Source: Flavobacterium sp. WC2421 (GTDB lineage Bacteria; Bacteroidota; Bacteroidia; Flavobacteriales; Flavobacteriaceae). Taken from it: a stretch of 64,000 bases of DNA. Of the stretch, positions 20,123 to 27,725 are shown piece after piece (position 1 is the stretch's first letter; the number at the start of each line of letters is the position of its first letter). Position numbers and translations under genes: made by a program. The notes beneath the pieces are model-generated. The model saw nothing but the letters and a program-made list of their open reading frames with translations, made no database searches and was not told the origin of the DNA. The stretch lies in contig NZ_CP162004.1 in assembly GCF_040822115.1 (NCBI RefSeq), positions 1,984,001 to 2,048,000 of the forward strand. The letters run 5' to 3'.

Positions 20123-20136
20123 ATGATATATGTCAT
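20123..20136. promoter_or_regulatory. CRP/FNR-like dyad upstream of the cytochrome cassette
   Basis: ATGA-TATATG-TCAT: an inverted repeat with the TGA-N6-TCA geometry of CRP/FNR-family operators, 56 bp before the cytochrome start codon. The match is to spacing and core only; no regulator gene is nearby. Confidence 0.3.
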
Positions 20137-20191
20137 GTATTTTAACTGTAAAAAGCTTTAAATTAGATACTTGTAATTAATATTCAATATC

Positions 20192-20596
20192 ATGAAAAAT
20201 AAATATTTGTTTTTAATTGTACTGGTATTGATTTTATTTCAATTCGATAAAATTAATGCCCAAAGTCAAACTTGGGTTGCTCCTAAATCTGCATATGATC
20301 TCATAAATCCGTTTAAAGGCAACGAAAAAGCAACTGCTGAAGGAAAGAAATTATACAATCAAATGTGTGTGATTTGTCATGGAATACAAGGCAAAGGAAA
20401 TGGAAGTGCTGGTGTAGCTCTAAGTCCTAAGCCATCAAATTTTTTGACAATAAACGTTGTCAATGAAACAGATGGTGCGATTTTTTGGAAATTAACTGAA
20501 GGGAAATCACCAATGGCTTCATATAAGGACGCATTAAGTGAAAATCAACGATGGCAGTTGGTAAACTACATTAGATATTTAGAGAAAAATAAATAA
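20192..20596 (+). CDS. Periplasmic mono-haem cytochrome c
   Basis: A 134-residue exported class I cytochrome c. A signal peptide covers about residues 1-23 (ending INAQ). The haem attachment site C59-V-I-C62-H63 lies in YNQMCVICHGIQGKGNGSAG, and the likely distal ligand is M108 (KSPMASYKD). The C-terminal helix LVNYIRYLEKN is typical. It should carry one electron at a time in the periplasm. It is the first of three tightly spaced genes (17 bp to the barrel gene, 24 bp from that to the lipoprotein cytochrome), all exported, which implies a shared function at the envelope. No terminal oxidase or reductase gene is adjacent. Electron partners unknown. Confidence 0.88.
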   Translation: MKNKYLFLIVLVLILFQFDKINAQSQTWVAPKSAYDLINPFKGNEKATAEGKKLYNQMCVICHGIQGKGNGSAGVALSPKPSNFLTINVVNETDGAIFWKLTEGKSPMASYKDALSENQRWQLVNYIRYLEKNK

Positions 20597-20613
20597 TATT
20601 AAATTAAAAAAAG

Positions 20614-21750
20614 ATGAATAAGACAAAATGGTTATTTGTGTTTTTGTGCTTGAATGTTTTTCTTTTTAAAAGTGTTGCACAAGATACTAAATCTTTAAAT
20701 AAATCGATTTTTGGCCAGACTAAACTCGTAATTGTAGGAAATGCACAGGCAGATTATATGTACAATAAGGAAGAGAATGGTTTTGGGAATGTGGATTTTA
20801 AACCCATTTTTCTGTGGAGCCTGTCAGATAAGTTATTTATTGAATCAGAGATAGAGATTGCTACTGGTGATGGTGCAGTTGAAGTTGTTTTAGAATATGT
20901 AAATATGGTTTATTTTTTAAACAATAATTTAGCAATACACTTTGGTCGTTTTTTACCGAAATTTGGTAGTTATAGAGGGAAGTACATGGAAGGTTATTTG
21001 AATCGGTTTCCTAATAATCCAGTGGGTTTTGGGGATGGTGGTATAGGTCCAATGGTTGAAACAGGGATTGGACTTCAAGGTGGTGCCGAAATTGGTAAAG
21101 CCACTATAAATTATGATTTTTATATTTCCAATGGACCTCAATTGCTCCCTGGTAATGCAGATGCTCCAGATGAAGCAGGACAGTTTGAATACGAAGCCTA
21201 TAAAGAAAATAATAAGGATAAAGCAATCGGTGGAAGAGTAGGGATTCTTCCGTTATATGATTCTAGCTTAGAATTAGGGTTTTCATTTCAACATGCAGCT
21301 AAAACGGGTGATTCTGGAACTAGTTTAGAAAATGTAAAAGTAGATATGTATGCAGTAGATGTTAGTTATTTTAAAAGTATCGAAGCTATAAGTTCTAATT
21401 TGAAAATCCTTGGGGAATGGAAAAGTTTAAATGCTGGTGATGCTTACTATCAGGATTTTGAATCAGAAACTGGAAATTATACATTTAAAAATAAAAGTAC
21501 AGCTTATTATGTGCAAGCTTCAATAAGACCTTCAGGAGCAACTTCTGATTTTGTCAACAATTTAGAATTTGCAGGAAGATATTCAGAATTTGATACACCT
21601 AAAGAAGCACTTTGGGGTGGAGGTTTAAAAAAACAGACTGCATTTTCGCTTAATTATTGGCTGGGTTGGAATCGAGTTTTTAAAGTGTCTTATCAAGTGC
21701 AGGACAATCAGCCCAATTCACTTATTGCTCAATTGGTTTATGGCTTTTAA
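20614..21750 (+). CDS. Outer-membrane beta-barrel (porin-like) protein
   Basis: A 378-residue protein with a signal peptide (about 1-22, LFKSVAQ) and a pattern of alternating polar/apolar strands with aromatic girdles to the end (LIAQLVYGF), as expected of a porin-type barrel. The first part (LVIVGNAQADYMYNKEENGF, then FKPIFLWSLSDKLFIESEIE) resembles the phosphate-selective porin group used as a generic porin family in Bacteroidota. A long conserved-looking loop FGRFLPKFGSYRGKYMEGYL follows. It is flanked on both sides by mono-haem cytochrome genes in one operon, suggesting it supplies a channel or scaffold for them. Specific solute unknown. Confidence 0.78.
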   Translation: MNKTKWLFVFLCLNVFLFKSVAQDTKSLNKSIFGQTKLVIVGNAQADYMYNKEENGFGNVDFKPIFLWSLSDKLFIESEIEIATGDGAVEVVLEYVNMVYFLNNNLAIHFGRFLPKFGSYRGKYMEGYLNRFPNNPVGFGDGGIGPMVETGIGLQGGAEIGKATINYDFYISNGPQLLPGNADAPDEAGQFEYEAYKENNKDKAIGGRVGILPLYDSSLELGFSFQHAAKTGDSGTSLENVKVDMYAVDVSYFKSIEAISSNLKILGEWKSLNAGDAYYQDFESETGNYTFKNKSTAYYVQASIRPSGATSDFVNNLEFAGRYSEFDTPKEALWGGGLKKQTAFSLNYWLGWNRVFKVSYQVQDNQPNSLIAQLVYGF

Positions 21751-21774
21751 AATTAAATCTAAAAATAGTTAAAA

Positions 21775-22104
21775 ATGAAAAATATAAAAATAATCTATTT
21801 TATGCTGCTCTTTTTTTCTTTTATAGTTTTCGAAGGCTGTAAAACATCAGAATCAAATTTGTATACAAATATGCCTTCAAGCGAAGAAGTAAACAGGAGT
21901 ACTACTAAAAGAGCAGAAGTGTTAGTAGAAAAAAGTGGTGCCCAGCTTTGGGGTGAAAATTGCGTTAGATGTCATAATGCACCTCCACCACAAGCTTATT
22001 CAAATGAGCAATGGGATGTAATTGGTCAGCATATGAGAGTACGTGCTAATATATCTAAAGATAAAACGGAAAAGATAATCGCTTTTATAAAATCCGCTAA
22101 TTAG
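21775..22104 (+). CDS. Lipoprotein mono-haem cytochrome c
   Basis: A 109-residue protein with a lipoprotein signal peptide (lipobox FEGC, Cys22) and one haem site C63-V-R-C66-H67 in GENCVRCHNAPPPQAYSNEQW. The likely distal methionine is M87 (IGQHMRVRANIS). The lipid anchor places it on the periplasmic face of a membrane or at the surface. It is the last gene of the cytochrome-barrel-cytochrome set. The Pro-rich HNAPPPQAYS following the haem and the IGQHMRVRA helix are unlike the first cytochrome, so the two are not recent duplicates. Confidence 0.85.
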   Translation: MKNIKIIYFMLLFFSFIVFEGCKTSESNLYTNMPSSEEVNRSTTKRAEVLVEKSGAQLWGENCVRCHNAPPPQAYSNEQWDVIGQHMRVRANISKDKTEKIIAFIKSAN

Positions 22105-22251
22105 AAATCTTGTTTAAAGTTGTAACACATTTTATAAAAGTAGTATTAGATTCTTTAGAAGAAATATATAACAAGTATAGCGCTTTAAAGTTTCAAAAGA
22201 ACAGTTTACTTTTTCTAAATATTGAAATTTTCAAATTGGCTATTAAATTCG

Positions 22252-22259
22252 TAAATTTG
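22252..22259 (+). promoter_or_regulatory. Bacteroidota -7 box for the dual immunophilin gene
   Basis: TAAATTTG, an exact TAnnTTTG match, 23 nt before the ATG at 22283. TTG triplets at 22236 and 22222 are at non-standard spacing. Confidence 0.55.
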
Positions 22260-22282
22260 CAATTCTATAAAAAACAAATACA

Positions 22283-23215
22283 ATGGAAAACGGAATATAC
22301 GCTAAATTCAACACCGCAAAAGGAGCGATTTTAGTAAAACTAACACACGATTTAACACCAGGAACAGTAGGGAACTTTGTAGCTCTTGCTGAAGGAAATA
22401 TGGAAAACAAAATAAAACCTCAAGGACAAAAATTCTATGATGGTTTAAACTTTCATAGAGTTATTCCTGATTTTATGGTTCAAGGGGGTTGTCCTCAAGG
22501 AACAGGAACTGGAGATCCTGGGTACAAATTTGACGATGAATTTCACAAAGATTTGCGTCACAATGCACCAGGAGTTTTAGCAATGGCAAATTCAGGCCCA
22601 GGTTCTAATGGTTCTCAATTTTATATTACACACGTTGCAACACCTTGGTTAGATGATAAACATACCGTTTTTGGAAATGTTGTCGAAGGACAAGATGTTG
22701 TTGATGCTATTGCTCAAGGAGATGCTTTAGAGTCAGTTGAAATTATAAGAGTAGGTGATGAGGCTAAAAACTGGAATGCTATCGAAGCATTTGTTGGTTT
22801 AAAAGGAGCTCGTTTGAAAAAACAAGCTGCTTTGAAAGCAGAATCAGAAGCCAAAATGGAACAATTAGCCGCAGGTTTTGAAAAAACAGAAAGCGGATTG
22901 CGTTACCAATTTATCCAAAGAGGTTCTGGTAAAAAAGCAGAAGCTGGTAAAACAGTTGCTGTGCACTACGAAGGATCATTAGAAAGCGGAAAAGTTTTTG
23001 ATTCTTCTTATCCAAGAAAAAAACCAATCGAATTTAGATTAGGTCAAGGTCAAGTTATCGAAGGTTGGGACGAAGGTATTGCTTTGTTACAAGTAGGAGA
23101 TAAAGCACGTTTCGTGATTCCTTCTGATTTAGGATACGGACCAAATGGTGCTGGAGGAGTAATTCCACCAAACGCTACTTTGATTTTTGACGTAGAATTA
23201 ATGGACGTTAAATAA
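22283..23215 (+). CDS. Cyclophilin-FKBP fusion peptidyl-prolyl isomerase (dual-family immunophilin)
   Basis: A 310-residue cytoplasmic protein (no signal peptide) with two unrelated prolyl isomerase domains. Residues 1-155 are a cyclophilin: FHRVIPDFMVQGG with catalytic R59, MANSGPGSNGSQFYI, and TPWLDDKHTVFG with W122 and H127. A charged linker (about 172-200, rich in Ala, Lys and Glu) leads to an FKBP domain at 203-310. It shows Y229, F239-D240, VIEGWDEG (258-265) and GYGPNGAGG with Y285, and ends FDVELMDVK. Both active sites look intact. Fusions in this order are known from flavobacteria and some protists; they probably aid folding or assembly. Monocistronic with its own promoter and terminator. 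Confidence 0.95.
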   Translation: MENGIYAKFNTAKGAILVKLTHDLTPGTVGNFVALAEGNMENKIKPQGQKFYDGLNFHRVIPDFMVQGGCPQGTGTGDPGYKFDDEFHKDLRHNAPGVLAMANSGPGSNGSQFYITHVATPWLDDKHTVFGNVVEGQDVVDAIAQGDALESVEIIRVGDEAKNWNAIEAFVGLKGARLKKQAALKAESEAKMEQLAAGFEKTESGLRYQFIQRGSGKKAEAGKTVAVHYEGSLESGKVFDSSYPRKKPIEFRLGQGQVIEGWDEGIALLQVGDKARFVIPSDLGYGPNGAGGVIPPNATLIFDVELMDVK

Positions 23216-23238
23216 TAATTGATTATTGAAATAAATAG

Positions 23239-23274
23239 AAAACGCCTCAAAATATATTTTTGAGGCGTTTTTTT
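23239..23274 (+). terminator. Bidirectional intrinsic terminator
   Basis: A perfect 14-bp stem, AAAACGCCTCAAAA (23239-23252) with its complement (23258-23271), loop TATAT, then T run. It serves the immunophilin gene on plus and, by symmetry, the convergent thioredoxin-like gene on minus. Confidence 0.92.
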
Positions 23275-23292
23275 ATCTAGGAAGTTTAAATC

Positions 23293-23859
23293 TTACGCTT
23301 CTTTTTTCCACTTAATATTACAACCAATACTTGGTTTTTGTTCGGCATTTATGGTTCTGTTATAAATCACGCCATCAATTGCACCACGTAAATCGCTTCC
23401 GCTAAGGGGAATCCCGTTGCCAGGGCGGCTGTCATCTAGTTGTCCTCGGTAAACGAGTTTGTCTTGATTGTCAAACAAAAAGAAATCTGGCGTACACGCT
23501 GCATCATACGCTTTTGCAACTTCTTGGTTTTCGTCATATAAATAAGGAAATTCAAAATTATTTTCGAATGCAAATTCGGTCATTAACTTTGGAGCATCCT
23601 GCGGGTAATTTGTAACATCATTACTCGAAATAGCTACAATGCCAAGTCCTTGTACCCTATAATCATTTGCAATCATTATAATTTCCTCAATTACATGAAG
23701 TACAAACGGACAATGATTGCATATAAATACGACCAAAGTACCTTTCTCCCCTTTTACATCAGCGAAAGAAAACCATTCTGTTCCAGATTTCATGTCTTTC
23801 AAGTAAAATTCGGGAGCTTTTGTCCCTAGAGCGAGCATGTTTGATGGAGTTCTTGACAT
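23293..23859 (-). CDS. Thioredoxin-fold redoxin (AhpC/TSA-like) with CxxC
   Basis: A 188-residue soluble protein of the peroxiredoxin/TlpA-like thioredoxin superfamily. The redox motif is C47-N-H-C50 in VVFICNHCPFVLHV. Downstream are GIVAISSNDVTNYPQDAP and the cis-Pro region AACTPDFFLFD, then a glycine-rich RPGNGIPLSGSDLRGAID loop. There is no signal peptide, so it acts in the cytoplasm. Families with CNHCPF are annotated only as thioredoxin family proteins; the substrate is not known. Convergent with the immunophilin gene. Confidence 0.85.
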   Translation of the reverse strand: MSRTPSNMLALGTKAPEFYLKDMKSGTEWFSFADVKGEKGTLVVFICNHCPFVLHVIEEIIMIANDYRVQGLGIVAISSNDVTNYPQDAPKLMTEFAFENNFEFPYLYDENQEVAKAYDAACTPDFFLFDNQDKLVYRGQLDDSRPGNGIPLSGSDLRGAIDGVIYNRTINAEQKPSIGCNIKWKKEA

Positions 23860-23970
23860 TGTATTTTTAATTTTATATTCAGGTTTAAAGTTATGAAAAA
23901 AGGATTGCTTTTTGCCTAAAATGATTATTTTTAGATTTTATAAGTCATTTGAACAAAACCAAAATTTAAA

Positions 23971-24312
23971 ATGGAAAATAATTTAAGTTGGCAAGATTTT
24001 GAAAAAACAGAAATGCGTGTAGGAACTATTCTAGCCGTCAATGATTTTCCCGAAGCCAGAAAACCAGCCTACCAATTGACGATTGATTTTGGGGAAACTA
24101 TCGGAATCCGAAAAACTTCGGCACAAATTACTAAACGATATTCGAAAGACGATTTATTGAATCGTCAAATTGTAGCGGTAGTTAATTTTCCTAAAAAACA
24201 AATTGGAAAATTCATGAGCGAATGTTTGGTTTTAGGAGCAGTTGGAGCCGAAGGGGATGTTATTTTGTTAGCCCCTGATTTCAAAATTGATAATGGACTG
24301 CGAATTGGGTAG
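23971..24312 (+). CDS. CsaA-like tRNA-binding-domain protein
   Basis: A 113-residue protein consisting of a single OB-fold tRNA-binding domain, as in the CsaA protein and the C-termini of MetRS and the PheRS beta chain. Seen: FEKTEMRVGTILAVNDFPEA, then LTIDFGETIGIRKTSAQIT, IVAVVNFPKKQIGKFMSECL and the terminal DNGLRIG. CsaA is reported as a secretion-related chaperone, and the fold binds structured RNA. Nothing nearby narrows the role. ATG at 23971, divergent from the thioredoxin-like gene (111 bp). Confidence 0.88.
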   Translation: MENNLSWQDFEKTEMRVGTILAVNDFPEARKPAYQLTIDFGETIGIRKTSAQITKRYSKDDLLNRQIVAVVNFPKKQIGKFMSECLVLGAVGAEGDVILLAPDFKIDNGLRIG

Positions 24313-24752
24313 TTTTCTTAGTTTAAAAAATAATATAATTTTCTTATAAACCAGCTAATTTTAATGTAACTATCTGTTTTTTAGTTGTTTATTTAAAAAA
24401 ATAAGATTAAATTTACTTCCCGATTTAAGTAAGTGTCACTAATGCACTTACTTTTATTGCTTCAAATAATTTTTGTTAATGAATGTATACAAACCCTTGC
24501 TTTCTAGGTGTTTTTTATACCATGATTGTATTATGCAAAATGCAATTGGCTAAACCCCAAAGTCAATTTTAATATCCAAATAAAAATAGTGCTATATATA
24601 ATAGTTAAAATCAGGCAGGAAGTTTTACGCAAACTATGCAAATTTTAGAATACTATTGAATTAGAATAATTGAATTCAACTATTTGTGGTTCCTAGTGAA
24701 TCGCTATTGTGAGTTTTGGATGAAAATAAGTATTAATTTAAAAGTTAATAAA
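24313..24752. other. AT-rich spacer with one hairpin
   Basis: 440 bp without a convincing gene. A perfect 9-bp inverted repeat, AAGTAAGTG (24427-24435) and CACTTACTT (24445-24453) followed by TT, loop 9 nt, could be a weak terminator for the CsaA-like gene. The remainder presumably holds the promoter for the Cys-rich protein. No recognisable metal-responsive operator was seen. Confidence 0.45.
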
Positions 24753-25085
24753 ATGGAAAATCAAAAAATGATTGAATTATTACAGTACTGTGCGGCGCAA
24801 TGTACCCATTGTTATGATGCCTGTCAATTAGAAAAAGAAATGGATATGAGTATTTGTAAGATGAATGACTTAGACTGTGCCGATATTTGTCGGTTGACAG
24901 CACAAATACTAGAAAGGAAATCGGATAATTCAGCAGTATTTTTAAAAGCCAGTGAAGAGATGTGTGATTTATGTGCAACGGAATGTGAAAAGCATGCCCA
25001 AATGGAACACTGTAAAAAATGTGCGGAAGCTTGCCGTAAATGCGCTAATCAAATTCAAGAGTTTAAAGTCGAGCATCACGTATGA
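24753..25085 (+). CDS. Four-helix-bundle copper-binding (Csp-type) Cys-rich protein
   Basis: A 110-residue cytoplasmic protein with 14 cysteines, mostly spaced CxxC or CxxxC along helices (YCAAQCTHCYDAC, CDLCATEC, HCKKCAEACRKC). This is the layout of Csp copper-storage proteins (DUF326), where thiols line a four-helix bundle and bind many Cu(I) ions. The open frame extends upstream to 24684, but the ATG at 24753 starts the conserved helix and is preferred. The absence of a signal peptide matches the cytosolic Csp3 kind rather than exported Csp1. A PEBP protein follows in the same direction (79 bp). Confidence 0.88.
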   Translation: MENQKMIELLQYCAAQCTHCYDACQLEKEMDMSICKMNDLDCADICRLTAQILERKSDNSAVFLKASEEMCDLCATECEKHAQMEHCKKCAEACRKCANQIQEFKVEHHV

Positions 25086-25164
25086 TTTTTTTAGTTACAG
25101 TATAGGAAGAAGCATATTTTATTGAGATCAAATAATTAATTAGAAACCTTAAATACTATTTATT

Positions 25165-25632
25165 ATGTCAACAACTATAAACACAAGCTTGAGAATAAAA
25201 AGCAGTTCATTTAAAAACAACAGTGCTATTCCATCAAAATATTGTTGTGATGGATTAAATATTAACCCAGAACTTTCTATTGACGATCTTCCAGAAAATG
25301 CAAAAAGTCTGGCTATTATCGTTAAAGATCCTGATGCAAAAAATGGGGATTATTGCCATTGGATTGTTTGGGATGTTGATCCGAAAACTAGCATCAAAGA
25401 AAATAGCTCACCTGGAATTGAAGGCAGAAATAGTAAGGGAATGAATAAATATGCAGGGCCTTGTCCACCGATGGGTATTCACCATTATCACTTTCAAGTA
25501 TATGCATTAGATACAAAACTAAGTTACTTGCCTCCTAGTAGTAATGAAAAGGAACTAAAAGCAGCAATGAAGAGCCATATAATTGCCAAGGGTGAATTAA
25601 TTGGACTTTATAAAAAAATGGATGCTCATTAA
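25165..25632 (+). CDS. YbhB/YbcL-type PEBP (Raf-kinase-inhibitor-like) protein
   Basis: A 155-residue cytoplasmic protein of the phosphatidylethanolamine-binding family. The ligand-pocket motifs are present: LAIIVKDPDAKNGDYCHWIV with the Asp-Pro-Asp and His, GRNSKGMNKYAGPCPPMGIH, and YHFQVYALD. Bacterial members are widespread and structurally known but have no firm biochemical role. It is in the same direction as the Csp-type gene and may be cotranscribed. It is convergent with the acetyltransferase gene. Confidence 0.92.
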   Translation: MSTTINTSLRIKSSSFKNNSAIPSKYCCDGLNINPELSIDDLPENAKSLAIIVKDPDAKNGDYCHWIVWDVDPKTSIKENSSPGIEGRNSKGMNKYAGPCPPMGIHHYHFQVYALDTKLSYLPPSSNEKELKAAMKSHIIAKGELIGLYKKMDAH

Positions 25633-25683
25633 ACCATTTTTGCTTTCAATACCTTATGCGTTCTTATAATTTTGGAATTGGGA

Positions 25684-26361
25684 TTAGTTTTTGGCAATTT
25701 GCCAGATACTTATTTTAGTTCGGGTTATAAATCCTAATTTTTCATATAATTTGATGGCACCTACATTAGCTTCAGCTACATGCAGGAAGGGTATTTTGTT
25801 TTGCTCAAAAATGGCATTTGTGGTATATGCCACTAGTTGTTTTGCGTAGCCTTTTCCTGTGTGTTCTGGATGCGTAATAACGGCGCTTACTTCGATAAAA
25901 TCATCCATTTGCATGCGTTCGCCTGTTATAGCTACGAGTTGGTTGTCTTTAAAAATACCGCAGTAATTGCCTAATTCAGCTGTTTTTGATTTGAAATATT
26001 CCGGATAAACAATTTTTACTAAGGCCAAAAGTGCTGCTCTATGACTTTCGTCTAGTTTTACGATTTCATTAGTATATGTTAAGTTGATTTTTTCGCGAAC
26101 AATCATTTGTAAGCACAGCAATTCGTCTTTTAATTGTAAAGATTGAGGAAGGTTTGGTTTTGCACCAAAGATGAAAAAGGAAGGAACTAATTTGGCGTAA
26201 GCCACTAAATCTTCGCTATTATTTGGGATTTCATTAAATGCACCAAAAGAACAATAATCTGGATTGTAGAAGCGTGTTTTATTGTAAGTAAGCGCAAGTT
26301 TTTTATGGCTTTCTGCCAAGGAATACCAAACAGGATTGTCTAGTTTATATTCTTTGTTCAT
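25684..26361 (-). CDS. GNAT-family N-acetyltransferase (FR47-like)
   Basis: A 225-residue protein whose C-terminal half is a GNAT domain. The acetyl-CoA loop is HPEHTGKGYAKQLV (about 162-175), followed by FLHVAEANVGAIKLYEKLGF, the standard C-terminal motif. The N-terminal about 100 residues are a different alpha/beta segment, as in FR47-like acyltransferases. Acceptor unknown. ATG at 26361; monocistronic as far as can be seen. Confidence 0.87.
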   Translation of the reverse strand: MNKEYKLDNPVWYSLAESHKKLALTYNKTRFYNPDYCSFGAFNEIPNNSEDLVAYAKLVPSFFIFGAKPNLPQSLQLKDELLCLQMIVREKINLTYTNEIVKLDESHRAALLALVKIVYPEYFKSKTAELGNYCGIFKDNQLVAITGERMQMDDFIEVSAVITHPEHTGKGYAKQLVAYTTNAIFEQNKIPFLHVAEANVGAIKLYEKLGFITRTKISIWQIAKN

Positions 26362-26481
26362 GATTGAAATTTATTATTAATCTAATCAGCAATTTTAAGA
26401 TCTGAATGTTTTTTTATTTTGATTTTTACTATTTTAAAATGTACTTGAATTAAATTTAGTGCCATAAATGCAACTAAAAAA

Positions 26482-27303
26482 TCACTCAATAGGTAAGCTC
26501 TCTATCTGTCCCCATTCCGTCCAAGAACCATCGTAAACTGCTTTTATGTTTTTATTTCCAATGAGTTCGTAAGCAATTAAATCAATGCAAGCCGTTACGC
26601 CAGAACCACAACTAAAGGTTAAAGGGCGATCCAGTTTTGGAAGTATTTTAACTAATTCTTCTTTGGGAAGAAATTTCCCGTCCTGTAAAAGATTAGTATA
26701 TGGAATATTAATCGAGCCAGGAATATGTCCGCTTCTAAGCCCAGCTCTTGGTTCTTTGGTTTCACCCAAGAATCGATCACTAGAACGCGCATCAATCAAA
26801 ACCGCTTCTTTAGAGTCAATGTTTTCTAGAATTTGTTCTTTGGTTTTAACCAAATCAGGATTGAAATTAGATTCGAAATTACCCAAAGGATATTCTCTTT
26901 TGACAGACTTCTCTACGGGAAGATTTTCTTTTGCGTAAGCGGGAAGACCTCCATCCAAAACCCAAACTGCTTCATGTCCCATAATCGTAAACAACCACCA
27001 CGCTCTTGGACTGGTATAAATTCCTATACTGTCATAAACCACAATTTTACTGTCTTTGTTTATACCCAGTTTTCTAGCTGCTTTAGTAAAAGCAGCTGGA
27101 TCTGGGAGAGTATTTGGTAATGGATTGGTTGTGTCGCTAAAATCATTTTTAATATCAAAAATGCGAGCTCCTTTGATTTGCAGTTCCTCAAATTGTAATT
27201 CTTCTTTAGTTTGATTTACTTTTTGAGAGGCATCGAGTAAAATTAAGTCAGCATCTTCAAAATGTTCTTTGAGCCAACTTACAGAAACTATTGGGTTTTT
27301 CAT
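26482..27303 (-). CDS. Sulfurtransferase (tandem rhodanese, SseA-type)
   Basis: A 273-residue protein with two rhodanese domains. The N-terminal one is inactive and carries WLKEHFEDADLILLDAS and SPRAWWLFTIMGH; the C-terminal one holds the active-site loop C232-GSGVTAC. A CGSGVTAC loop is typical of 3-mercaptopyruvate sulfurtransferases, which move sulfane sulfur to thiols or cyanide; thiosulfate could also serve. The DoxX gene ends directly at its start (27303/27304), so the two are an operon. DoxX proteins were first linked to thiosulfate oxidation, which loosely fits. Confidence 0.93.
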   Translation of the reverse strand: MKNPIVSVSWLKEHFEDADLILLDASQKVNQTKEELQFEELQIKGARIFDIKNDFSDTTNPLPNTLPDPAAFTKAARKLGINKDSKIVVYDSIGIYTSPRAWWLFTIMGHEAVWVLDGGLPAYAKENLPVEKSVKREYPLGNFESNFNPDLVKTKEQILENIDSKEAVLIDARSSDRFLGETKEPRAGLRSGHIPGSINIPYTNLLQDGKFLPKEELVKILPKLDRPLTFSCGSGVTACIDLIAYELIGNKNIKAVYDGSWTEWGQIESLPIE

Positions 27304-27669
27304 TTATGTGGTTTTAAAAACTTTTTTATCGTAAAAGTAGGAAATAATAAGTAAAATTAGGGCAATTATAGAAGGCACATATCCACCATCTCCAGCATTA
27401 ATATGCGCGCTGAAGGCCAGCAGGAAATCATAGAAAAAACCAGCATAAGCCAATTCTTTTAGGAAAGTGGATTTTTTAGTTAGGATTACCAGTATTCCTA
27501 AAAACTTGGCTGTAGCCAAAGGATAAATAATATAGATAGGATAGCCTAAACTTTGAAATAATTCCTCAACCATGGCATGGTTGAAAACAAACATTCCAGC
27601 AGACATAAGCATCATTACAGATAATAATCCAGTGGCAACCCAATACACAATTTTGTCTTTCTTTTTCAT
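27304..27669 (-). CDS. DoxX-family membrane protein
   Basis: A 121-residue integral membrane protein with four predicted helices (about 8-27, 45-63, 71-90 and 99-115) and a short Lys-rich N-terminus. DoxX/DoxD-like proteins are small quinone-associated or redox-related membrane proteins of mostly unknown role. The stop codon abuts the start of the sulfurtransferase, indicating a two-gene operon. No catalytic residue can be pointed out. Confidence 0.85.
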   Translation of the reverse strand: MKKKDKIVYWVATGLLSVMMLMSAGMFVFNHAMVEELFQSLGYPIYIIYPLATAKFLGILVILTKKSTFLKELAYAGFFYDFLLAFSAHINAGDGGYVPSIIALILLIISYFYDKKVFKTT

Positions 27670-27725
27670 TTTATTACATTTAAATAATTGATAATAAGCA
27701 AATTGAATTAATGTAGTAAAGGTAA

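Noticed and set aside
22110..22334. 74-codon plus-strand frame ahead of the immunophilin gene
   Set aside because: Starts with TTG, no family resemblance, and overlaps the promoter and first codons of the immunophilin in another frame.
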